Assembly: GCA_034359265.1 (NCBI GenBank)
Contig: CP136896.1
Span: forward strand, 16,213,501-16,277,500
Source: Canna indica
Lineage: Eukaryota; Streptophyta; Magnoliopsida; Zingiberales; Cannaceae
Length of the DNA stretch: 64,000 bases
Direction: 5' to 3'
In this document: positions 24,501 through 36,500 of the stretch, one piece after another
Layout: every line of letters begins with the position of its first letter
Numbering within the stretch: position 1 is the stretch's first letter
Translations under genes and position numbers: made by a program
Notes under the pieces: generated by a model
What the model saw: the letters and a program-made list of their open reading frames with translations, nothing else
Databases searched by the model: none
What the model was told of the DNA's origin: nothing

Positions 24501-27500
24501 TTTTTAGCACAAAATCAAAAAAAAAAAAAAAAAAAAAAAAGAGCTCGGTATGCCATTTACATACCGGACCGTACCGTGTGTCGGTACGGTACCGGTACAT
24601 ACCGGTACCGGTCATCCACCGAGATGATGACCGGTATCGGTATTTTAAACCATGCCTGCAGCATCTACACATTGTCTTGGAGATCCTAAGAGCGCATCAT
24701 TTCGTGGCAAAGCAATCCAAATGCACCTTCGGGAACTCCATGATCGAGTATTTGGGACATTGGGTTTCAGCAGATGGCCTAAGAGTTGACTCCTCCAAGG
24801 TAGTTACGATTAAAGCCTGGCCAACCCCAAGCAATGTCAAGGGAGTAAGAGGGTTCCTGGGACTTGCAGGGTACTACCGATGATTTATATGCAGGTTCTC
24901 ACAATTGGTCGCTCCCCTGACGAACCTGCTAAGGGTCGGGAGTCGGGACCTTCAACTAGAATAATAAAGCTCAACTGCGATTTGATCAGCTGAAGCAGGC
25001 ACTGAACAATGCGCCAGGGTTGGCCCTCCCCGATTTCCAAAAGAAGTTCGTAGTGGAGACAGACGCGTCTGGCATTGGCATTGGGGTGGTGTTATCACAA
25101 GACAAGCGACCCATCGCCTTCTTCAGCCACAAGTTGGCGCCTCGGACGCAAGCCACTTCAGTGTAACTGAGAGATGTTGGCCATTACACAAGCGGTGAGG
25201 AAGTGGAGGCAATACCTACTAGGGAGGAGATTCCCGACCATTGTTCTTTGAAGGAGTTGAACACCCAAGTCATCTATACCCCGGATCAACAAACATGGCT
25301 CGTGAAGTTGATGGGGTATGATTTTGATATACAATACAGGGTAGGCTGAACTAATAAAGCTGCAAACACATTGTCAAGGGAGGCTGAGTTCACTTTGATG
25401 GCTCTATCGCAACCCGTGTTCGGCATTTTGGAGGAAATAAGAAGGTTGAATCGCAAGACAAGGCGTGGGTAGTACAAGCAGTTCAGTAGACAAAGTAGGG
25501 TAGTGGATCTCAAATTCTCAAGCTAGAGCGAATCAAGTACTATAGGTGAATTTGTCAATCACATTGTCAAAATAATTTAGAGCATCAAGGGGGGAGATGA
25601 GTTCCACTTAAGTGCTTCCCCTTCAAAAGACTTCTTAAAAAGGTGGATCAATAACCCCAGGCTCGAAATCAAGGCTCCAGCCCCTTTCGGCATCATAGGC
25701 AATCGACCCTCATATCTGCATTTCAAACCTTTTATTCCTCCCGAAGATGGAGCCAACCACTTTTAGAACTTGCCCGAAGCTTGGTTCCCCTCTACCTTGA
25801 TTCTGTGATGTCATCCAAATCGTGTAATCTTGAACATAACTTTAAGTCAATTGGCCAAAAGTAAGAATTCCAGCCCTTCCAAGTTCCAATGCATTCAACA
25901 TGATGTCCTATTCATTGTTTAAAACCTCGCACACGGTATGGTCTGGTGCAGACAAGCCCGTGCAAGCCTATCTTGGGATTTTTTGAAAAAAAATTCACGT
26001 GTTTCGAGGGAGAGAGTTTGGGAGAGTTTAGTGAGAGTAGAATGAGTGGTACCCCAAAATAAGAGGTTTAAAAAAAATTGGCCCAAATGGCTAGATTAGT
26101 CGTTTGGGACTGGTAAAAAAAAGCCCAACAGCTATAAAAAAAGGCCGTTGGGCTTGTATCGGGCTGGTACCACTTGGTATTGAATGATACCAACCGGGTA
26201 CAATCTGTACTGGGCTTGTACCGCCCAGTACACCCGGATACCGAGCTGTACCAGAGTGTATGAGTGTATCTGTATCGGTTTTTCAAAAAATCACGGTGCG
26301 GTTTTTAAAACCATGGTCCTATTAGGTTTCTCTCTTTTATTACTTGCTTTCTTTAGTGCTTTCATTGATGTGTTCTCTTTGGTAGTTGGTATGTTTTGCC
26401 TATATAATAGACCATGCAATTACCTCTTTGATCATCTATTAATGAAATTTTGGCTGATGTATATCTTTGTTTCACATTCTTATGTGTTAGAAGTAATGAA
26501 AAAGAGGCATCCATGCATTAGGTTCAAGTATTTGTTCAAAATCTCTTCATCTTTGCATGAATCTCTCTGCGAGACCTTTCCTCTCTCAGTTCAGGCCTTT
26601 TATCTTTTACCTCTGGACATGCTAGGCTCTTGTTGCTTTCTATGCACTTCTAAGCGGGCATTTCCCTCTCCTTTGCACACATATAGGATATTAGTTCTAC
26701 TCATCTGATGACTCAATCTTGCACCAACTTGTTTGTAGCTCAGCCTTCTGTTTGCTACTCAACTTCCTCTCAGTTTCGAGATTTAGTTTCAAAACTCAAA
26801 ACAGTTTGAGTTCGCTATTGTCTTAGAGGTGATGTTGAAAGTTTTAGGTACAAGATAATGCAATTAGGATGTCATTTAATATGAATTCTTATTAGGTTTC
26901 TCTCTATTATTACCTTCTTCTTTAGTGTTTCCATTAGGGTATTTTCTTAGGTAATCAGTATGGTTTGCCTATATAATAGGCTTATTTAATTGCTGCTTTG
27001 ATGATCATCTGTTAATGAAATATGCCTCCTAGTATCTTTAACTATACATTGTGCTATCATCTGGATTTGAAACTAAAAATTTGTGGGTTCATGAGATCTC
27101 AACTAAGAGAACCTGTTACCAATTTTTTATAAAAATGACCTGTTTTAAGCTTAAGGGGAACAACATGCCATAATTGATTGATATTAAATGAATATGTGGT
27201 GGTTATGTAGTGAATTCTTGTACTCCTTAAGCATACCCTAATAGGACTAAATTCTATCAAAATTAGTATGAATACAGAATGATACGTTGGGACTTCTTTG
27301 AACACAAAAAGCTTTTTGTTAAGTGGTCACCCAAGGTAACAATATTCACTGAATTTGTATTCCAACATCATAAAATTTCAAAACGTTATAGTTTATCTCA
27401 AGAGTTGTTCCATCTTTCAGGTCTTAGCGAACAACTCTGATGGTTCTCCAGGAGGGTCCCTATTCCAACTTATGAATCATACTTGTACTGCATTTGGATC

Positions 27501-30500
27501 AAGACTTCTCAAACACTGGGTAAGTTCTGATCTGTCATATTTATGACATTACATGCACATTTTATGTATAATCTCTTGGACTTTAAATATTTATTAAGAA
27601 GCAATTAGATGTAACCAAAGTAAAAAAAATGAGAAGGAAGGAGAATTCCTGCAATAGTTTTCCTTCACTTTCAACTTTGCATACATCTGTAGTTTGCATG
27701 GAAAACTTGATATTTATTCTCTGGTCATTTTTATTTCTTATTGTTAAGTCATGTTTATCTTGCAGGTAACTCATCCTCTATGTGATAGAAATTCAATATT
27801 AGCTCGCCTTGATGCTGTTTCTGAGATTGCTGAATCAATGGGCTCGTGCAAGGGGTCAAAGGTGGAAGCTGAGCTAGAAGCAGATAATCACTCTGGTGCG
27901 CTTAGGCATTCTGAGATTAGCGAGGTCATATCTTCAGTTTTGAGAATGCTAGAGAAGTTACCTGATGTTCAGCGAGGAATATCCAGGATTTTACACCGAA
28001 CTTCCACAACGGCTGAGGTAGTCCCTTTTGCCAGTTAAAATGCACTTTTAAAACAAAAATAGGTTTCTATTGATATTAGTGCATATTGACATTGATGTAA
28101 TTGGTTTAGTGTAGAATCATCATACCTGTTTCATGATATATTATGCACCTGCTATTTCTTCTTGCATTTCCCTCATCTGAAATGTATAAGCCTGTAAACT
28201 ATCCTTGGTTCCTGGTATGCATGTGTAAACTGTCCTCGGCTCCTTTTTTTTAAAGGAACTGGTGGGGATGGGGAAAACCCCACCAAAACATATATTAATT
28301 TATGGGCTCTTATTTAATTGAACCACAATTTTAGACTTTTTAGTAAGCCATGGTTTGGTTTCTTCTTGTGTTTTAGAGGAATTTTATAGACTATGGACTA
28401 TGGAGTTATAAGCATAGTTAAATCTATTCTTTGTTTCAGAAATGACCTAATATAGTCAGGTTGTCAGTGGAAGTAGTTGCTAGTGGTCTGTCCAGCTGTT
28501 TGAGTAACCTGATTTTGCACTCAAATGGCCTCTTCTAATTATGTTAGTCAAATTATAGCACATAATGTTGAAAGTCTGGCAATTATATGGAAGGGAGCCT
28601 TCACAATTATTGCAGTTGCCCTTGTTTTTTCTTCAAGGAGACAGAAATGCAGTGTGCTGCAACTGATCAACTGGAAGTTAACTATTAATTGGAGGGTAAT
28701 GTGATTATACTGTCATATGCTTCTTATCTGTTTAGTTGTGAACTTAATTGACTTCTCAAGTTCTCATACAAATATCCTTTTCTGAAAGTCTAGCGTTGTC
28801 GATTGTTTTCATAGTGAGGGTCAGTGACAATTAAGTCTTCCAGATGATAGAACAATAAATTTATTTCTCTTACCTCTGAGATATCTTTGCATGGAAGAAG
28901 TGCCTCAGGTCTGTAGCATTTCATACCAGATGATCCACTGGGCTGCAACTGTGAGCGGGATTTGCAGTGCCAGAAGGAATCTGAGTAGGAGTGGTAATAG
29001 AAGTGGCCGCTTTGGCTTGTGATGGTCTTCCAAATTTCTGCCAGCACCTGTGAGCGGGATGGTTAGACCGCCCACAGTGCGGGCAAGGTGGAAAGGAATT
29101 TCTTCCTCTCCCACGGCTTCCAGCTCTGCCACCATCACGACCCCTACCTCCTACAACAAGAGCAGAGCTTTCTCCAGTAGGAGCAAAGTAGGGAGTAGGG
29201 GGCAGGTGTGAGTTTAGTCCACACTCATAGCGCCGCTGCTGAGATTCGATATCGTATTATCTGCCATTAGTTGAGACTTCACACTTTCAAGTGAAGGAGG
29301 AAGAGCAGATAGAAATCGAGTAACAAGGAACTCCTCACGTTTCCTCACGTTGCCTCTTCTGAAGAGAGACATGGGGGTGATATTCTGCCAACTCATCTAC
29401 CTTCCCTTTCAATGTAGCATAGAAATCTTGTACATATCCTCCTTCTTCCAACTTTAGGTTGAATATTTCTGTATATAGAGTGTAGATCCTCAAGAATCAA
29501 GATATTCTTATCTTGGAAGTAGGTCTCTTTCATGTCATCCCACATGCTTTTAGCTGTGGGATGAAAAAGCACAGTGGACACTATTTGAGGCTCTAGGCTG
29601 TTAAGCATCCAGGAGAGTACAACACAATCATTGGCCTCTCACTCAGCGTATTCTTCAATATTTGTTGGATCATGAGGTTCACAATCAAGGTGTTTTGTCT
29701 TCCTTTGGGAGCCGCATAGAAGACGGAACACCCTTGACTAGAGGAGGTAGTTTGCACCAGTGAGTTTGATGGAGGTGCAGTTTGAATCCATCAAGGAGTT
29801 TGGCATCGTAAGCCAGTTTCAGCCGCCAAAATATTGCCCTAGAGGGAAGCACCCTCGGAGAAGAAGATCAAGGTGGAGATGCTGCCTAAGGGCAGCAGCT
29901 TGATGCTGATGAGTAGTCCACCTGGAAAGGGTGGAAGCAGTTTTAACATGCTTCCTAAGTGCAACAGGCTTTGCCGGAAAAACGCTGGAGAAGAGGGGAC
30001 TGCTAGGAGAAGTCCGACAGGAGGAGGCGGGCAATCAAGGTGAGGCCCGTTGGAAAATGGGTTGGAGATAGAGGTGCGGCGGAGGTGGCTGGAGGCGGCA
30101 GGTTGGAGGTGAGTCTCGCCAAAAAAGGGGCCGGAGACGAAGGTGCGACGAGCTGGTGAGGGGCGCCCATCAGATCTAGCTTGAGGAGACCCACCTAATC
30201 AGGCGGGTAGGAAGTAGGTGGTCCGCCGAATCTGGCAGACTCAAGACTTGACCGGCGAACAACAGATGGAGTCCGCCAGATTTGGCGGATTCAAGATTTG
30301 TTCACTTGGCCGGCGAACATTAGGTAGACAATGTTGGTGAAATGGCCTACACTAGAGGGGGGTGAATAATGTGTTATCTAAACTTTTCGCCTAATTCCGA
30401 TTTTAAACGATTCTTAATTACTTAGGCAAAACACAATATGAGTTAATTACGTGCGGAAGCAAATGATAAGCAATTAGGCAAGCACAAATATAAACAATAC

Positions 30501-33500
30501 AAACACTATGGTGATTTATAGTGGTTCGACCCTAATGCCTATCCACTACCTAAGCACCCCACTTAGGATTTCCAAACTAGTTTTACTAGATAATTTTGTT
30601 TCCTTTACAACAAGGATGTTTTCACCGGAGAGTCTCCGCTCTCACACCGAAGACACTTCCACACTCAGAAGTCTCCGCCTTCCTACCGAGAGCATTCTTC
30701 CACCTTAAACCTAAGGACAACAAGAACTAATCCTATCAAACTACGTTTACACCGGTGGAATTAAGCCTTAACACCAAGGCAACCACTAACCGTACAAGAC
30801 CTAACAACCTAGGTCTTCAACCTTTGAAATACAATGAAATAAACAATAAAATACACAAATGATGGAGCAAATAAACAATACAACTTATACTTAGGTCCAA
30901 ACAATAAATCCTAGCTCCTCTTGATGCCTTGATGATGAATCAAATCAAGCTGGAAGGCAAACTCAAGAAAGACAAGGCGGAAAGCTAGGGTTTCAACAAA
31001 GATGACTCAATCAAAGCTTGTAAGTGTCAAAGGATGTCTCATGAAGCATTTTAGAGGTCATAGGAATGCTTGGAAGGCCTTTAAATAGGCACAACACCAA
31101 GTGGTGGTCGGGCACAACGGGTATAAACAGTTATTTTTCGAGCAGTTATGCCACCAGGTCGGTTGCCGGTCGATGGCCGATCGACCGTCCAAGCGACTAG
31201 TCATCGATCGAAAGCTTCTGTGGCTTTAGAACCCTTGCCGGTCGATCGTCGGTCGACCGACCGTAAAGTACTGGTACTTTGACTTGTTGGGAGGAAAATA
31301 ATATGGGAAACTCCCCATTGTGATAGACCTCCCCTACCACATATATTTATATAATGGAAATAAGATTTACATAGGTGAACTACCCCATATGAGACTAAAT
31401 ACAAATGTCCTAACTACTAACACTCTCCCTCAAGCTGGGGCATAAATGTCATAAAGCCCGAGCTTGTTACAAATATACTCAATCCTTGGACAATGGAGAG
31501 ATTTAGTCAATACACCTGCTAACTGGTCATTGGAACTAACAAATGACATTGTAATTTCTTTAGACTAAACCTTTTCTCTAATGAAATGACAATCGATCTC
31601 TATGTGTTTTGTTATATCATGAAAAATTGGATTATAAACTATATGCATAGCAGCTTGATTATCACAATATAACTTCATAGGCGATGCTTGAATCCCAACT
31701 CTGTCATTATTTACTTCACCCACAGCCTCTGCGCTTGATCTTGCTACTACATTTTGCTTTTTTGCTTTTCGATGAGATTAGATTTCGTCCAAGAAGAACA
31801 CGGATGTAGATCGCCAATCAGTGGGTGCACCTGTCCAATCTGCGTCTATATATGCAGTTACTTGAAGGTGGCTTTGACCATGATATATAAGTCCTTTACC
31901 AGGAGCAGTCTTAAGATAGCGAACTACTCTCAAAACTGTTGTCCAATGATCCTCGCAAGGAGTCTCGAGAAATTGGCTAATAGCACTAACAACAAATGAA
32001 ATATCAGGTCTAGTAATCGTGAGATAGTTAAGTTGTCCTACTAGTCTGCAATATTTTCTTGGATCTGATAAAGGCTCCCCCTTTTCAGGTAGTAGCTTGG
32101 CATTACAATCCATAGGTGAGTCAACTGGTTTGGCTCCTGGCATATCTGTGCCCTCGAGTATATCAATTGCATATTTTCTTTGTGACATAAATATCCTTCC
32201 TTCAGATTGAGCTACCTCGATGCCCAAAAAATATCTCAAGTTGCCCAAGTCTTTTGTTTGAAATTGTTGATGCAAGTAGGCTTTTAATCTCTTAATCCCC
32301 TCGATGTCATCTCCTGTGATGATTATATCATCAACATAAACAATCAAGAGTATTTGTTTTCCAGAGGATGAACTGAGGTGGAAGACCGAGTGATCTGAAA
32401 CGCATATGATCATGCCAAACTGAACTAGGACAGAGCTGAATTTCCCAAACTAAGCTCTCGGAGATTGCTTCAGACCATATATAGATTTCTTTAATCAACA
32501 CACTAGCCTCGACTCCCCCTGAGCAACAAAACCTGGTGGTTGCTCCATATATACCTCATCATCAATGTCACCATGGAGGAATGCATTTTTGATGTCCAAC
32601 TGATGAAGTGGCCAATTAAAAGTGGCAGCCATAGCAATAAATAGGCGAATAGAAGCAATTTTAGCCACAGGAGAAAAAGTGTCCATATAATCCACACCAT
32701 AAATTTGAGTGTAACCCTTGGCAACTAATCGAGCCTTAAGCCTATCAACAAAACCATCAGGCGAGGTCTTTACAGTGTAAACCCATTTGCAGCCAATTGT
32801 AGATTTGCTTGGAGGAAGGGGGAACTAAATCCCATGTGCCATTACCATGAAGAGCGGACATCTGTTCAATCATAGCCTGTCGCCATCCTTTATGAGAAAG
32901 AGCTTCTGAAAGATGCTGGGACAGTAACAGAGGACAAGGAGGAAACAAAAACATAATAAGTCTGGTGATAAAGCAGCATAAGAGACAAAATCTGACAAGG
33001 GATAAGGCGTCTTCCGCTGATGAGTACCTTTTCGGAGAGCAATGGGAAGATCAATGTCAGTGTCAGGTGGAAGACTCGGAATTGTAGGGGCGACAAGTGG
33101 GGCAGCGAAATCAATAGGAATAATAGCTGAGCCAGAGGAGGGTCGGAAGAGATAGGGTCAGGTGGAGTTGATAAAGGTACAGGAACAGGTAAAACCTGAG
33201 TAATGGGCACAGATGTGGAGGACGCACTAGTATAGAATGGTGTATCATCGAAGAAGGAAACATCAGCAGAGATGAAAGCACGATGAAGTTCAGGAGAATA
33301 GCAACGATAACCCCGCTGAAGACGAGATTACCCAAGAAAAACACATTTAATTGCTTTTGGGGCTAGCTTGTCTTTTTCAGGAGATAAAACATGAACAAAG
33401 CATGTACAACTAAAAGTGCGAGGTGGAAGTTTGTAGAATGTCATTTGGAAAAATGATGGAAAAAGGAATTTGTCCAGATGAGGGCATGCGGTTTATAAGA

Positions 33501-36500
33501 TAACATGTTGTCAAGACAACATCATCCCAAAAGGTGATAGGGACATTCATGTGAAGAAGTGTTCCAGCAGTTTCAACTATATGTCTATTTTTCCTTTTGG
33601 TAACTCCATTTTGTTGAGGTGTGTGTGGACAAGATGACTCGTGAAGTATGCCATGATGAGCAAAGAATGTCTGGAATTGATTTGAAAAATATTCTTTAGC
33701 ATTATTGCTTCGTAACACACGAATAGAGGTGCCAAACTGATTTTTAATTTTAGCAAAGAAAGTGGAGAAAATATTAAAAAGTTCAGAATGCTCTTTGAGC
33801 AAGAATAACAATGTCATCCTAGAACAATCATCAACGAATGTAACAAAATATTTGTACCCTAATTTGGAGGAAGTACGACTAGGACCTCAAATATCAGAAT
33901 GTATTAATGAAAAAGGTGTGGAAGCTCGAGTACTTGCTCTACTGGGAAATGACGATCTAGTGTGTTTTCCTAGCTGACATGATTGTCACTCAAAGATTTT
34001 GAAGATGAGAAAGAGATTGTACCATTTGGTGAAGTTTACATAGATGAGGATGACCGAGACGACAATGGATCTGGAGTGGAGATGACTCAGCCACTAATGC
34101 AAAAGAATATTTTGTAGCAAGGTGGTATAAGCCTCAAGATTCATGCCCAGTGCTAATCACCCTTCCAGTCCTATAACAGAATCGAACAATTCAAAGATTT
34201 TGTAAGTTTGCTTACAGATAAGAGATTTAGAGGAAACTCAGGAATATAAAAGACAGAAGATAATGGTAATGATGGTGTAGGAGAAACAGTACCGATGCCT
34301 TTAACTGATGAGTGGGACCCATCAGCAAGGGTGACAGTAATGGGGTGATGAGGTATCTTGAGATAAGAGAAGGAAGTGATGTTATCAGACATGTGTTCAA
34401 AGGCTCCCGAATCCAAAATCCACGGATTAGTCGAGATATGTGTTAAGCAAACAGTAGATGCATCTCCATGAGCAAGTTGTGAGGTAGGTGTCTGAGCTTT
34501 TTGATACTTGAGAAATCGGACATATTCCTCAGCAGAAATATTAATATTGAGCTTGTGTCCCATGGATGGCTCCTGAAAAGACATGACGATGCTAGATTTT
34601 TTTTTCTTTTTTTTTCTAGGCCTCTGTCCTTTTCTTCTTCTTTTTTCTAAATTTCCTCTATGTTATTTTTATTCTTTTGCAAACTTCTTCTATGAATGGG
34701 ATCCGCTGAAATGAGAAAGACCACTTTCTCTTCACGTGAACTTTGCTATTTTGACCAGGTCAAAGTAGATATGGGGCCTACTTCTTCTCCATGGAATGAA
34801 CAAATGTGCCCTCTTCTTCTATGCCAATCGCAAGGAGCAGTGGAACACTTGGGAATCCGTGCGGTATTTGGGAATAGATCACGTGTTGCTTGAGGCATGT
34901 TGAAGGGGAGACGTGTTGCTTGAGCGGTATTTGGGAAATGGAACGCTGGGTTTGATGCGCCTGGGGATTTGATGCAGCCCCGCTTGAGCAGAGAAGGCGT
35001 GATGCGCCAGGGAAGAGATCACGCGTGATGCGCGACGCTCGAGCAAAGGATGTAGGGGAAATGACAACACTAGAGGGGGTGAATAGTGTGTTTACTAAAT
35101 TAATAAGCCTAAATTCGATTTTAACGTTTCTTAAAATATTTAGACAATTTACAATTTTACGATCGGATGCGGAAGCAAGATAAGCAATTAAGCACACAAT
35201 TTATCAATGCAAATACGAGAATTTATAATGGTTCGGCCCTAATGCCTACTCCACTACCTAAGCACCCCCGCTTAGGATTTCCAAACTAGGTTTACTAGAT
35301 TAATTTTTGTTTCCCTTACAATGAGGACTGACTCGAAGAGTCACACTCTCGACCTAAGGCACTTCCACACTCGGAAGTCACCGCCTTCTTACCGAGAGCA
35401 CTCTTCCACCTCAACCATAAGGGACAACTTAACTAATCCTAGCAAAACTAAGTTTACACAAGTGGCTTTACACCTTCACAACAAGGTAACCACTTCCACA
35501 CAAGACCTAAACAGTCTAGGTCTTCACACGCACAAATTCAAAAACAGTTTCAAATAACAGTTAAAAATACAAGAGAAAAGAGCTTAAAATAAAACCAAGA
35601 ATTCGTGCTCTTTTCCAAGTCTTGAAACCTTCAACTCGCCAGAAGATGAATCTTGAGTCGAAGCAAAGTTAGGAGCAGACGGCGCTTGAAGAAGAACTCG
35701 ACGGAAGAGCAGAGCGCACTGCAATCGATCTTTGGAAGGCTCAAAACTCCCTTTTAATTGCTCAATGAAATCTGTAAGTGGGAGAGAAAGGATTAAATGA
35801 GTTATATGAGGTATATTTATACCCTCTCAAAGAAACGGCAGCTCAACGGATAGAAAACTATCCGTTGCAGATGCTCGATCAATTGATCGAGTGACCGACC
35901 GATCGACCGCTGCCTGTTCTCCCTGTGCGGTCGACCGACGGGTCGATCGCCAGACACAAACTTGCGTTCCCTCAATCCAGTCGACCCATCGATCGACCGA
36001 CGCAGGGGAAGTAGAGACGCGCGATCCTCAATCCGGTCGACCGATCGGTCAACCGCTCGAGGTACTGCCTCTATTTGGCCTCTGTCAATCGACCGGTCGG
36101 TCGACCGAAGTAGCCATTGCCAGTTTTTTTGGCAGTGTTCGGTCGACCGACCGGTTGACCGAATTGGCTACTGTCAATTTCTTACAATCTTCGGTCGACC
36201 GACCGGTCGACCGAACATAGGCTGATATTGATTTTCCAGCCCTTTTTCTTGTGCACTTCATTTTCGGGTTCCGGCTTTCAACAAGCATAAACTTGGAGAG
36301 CTTTTCATTTGATCTTTGGATTCGTCCAATGCGACTTTGGTGCACTCGTCGAGCTTCGAGAAATTTCCGCGACGAACCCGAGCGCGACGATCAATGTCCT
36401 TCCGATTTATCGATTTCTCCGATTTATCCGATCGAGGACATCGAACGCTACTCGATATGGAACCTGAAAGATTTCTCAACGAAATATTAGTTCCATGTTT

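Larger units (their letters stand above)
20476..24654 (+). mobile_element. Near-intact autonomous-type hAT transposon (4.18 kb)
   Basis: An exact 8-bp target duplication CCTGCAGC flanks the element (20468-20475 and 24655-24662). The ends are short inverted repeats CATGGTTT / AAACCATG. Sub-terminal regions are packed with CCGGTAT / ATACCGG motifs in both orientations. A TATA box, a four-exon transposase gene and an A-tract near the 3' end lie between. It sits in gypsy B in MSH3 intron 3. Short relatives with the same ends occur at 25913, 40953, 43850 and 50906. Confidence 0.93.
18150..25500 (+). mobile_element. Ty3/gypsy retrotransposon B interior (split by a hAT)
   Basis: Starts with TTGGTGCTTTCATTGA (18152), a sequence commonly found just after the 5' LTR of plant gypsy elements. 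It then reads gag, knuckle, protease and RT on the plus strand. RT is cut at 20475 by the hAT element and resumes at 24655 in the expected order, followed by decayed RNase H to about 25480. Stops and frameshifts occur throughout. Integrase and the 3' LTR were not found, so the right end is missing or unrecognisable. Confidence 0.75.

Noticed and set aside
35885..36215. CRISPR-like or satellite array from repeated CGGTCGACCG
   Set aside because: Spacing is irregular and the motifs are inside a solo LTR; this is a eukaryotic nuclear sequence.
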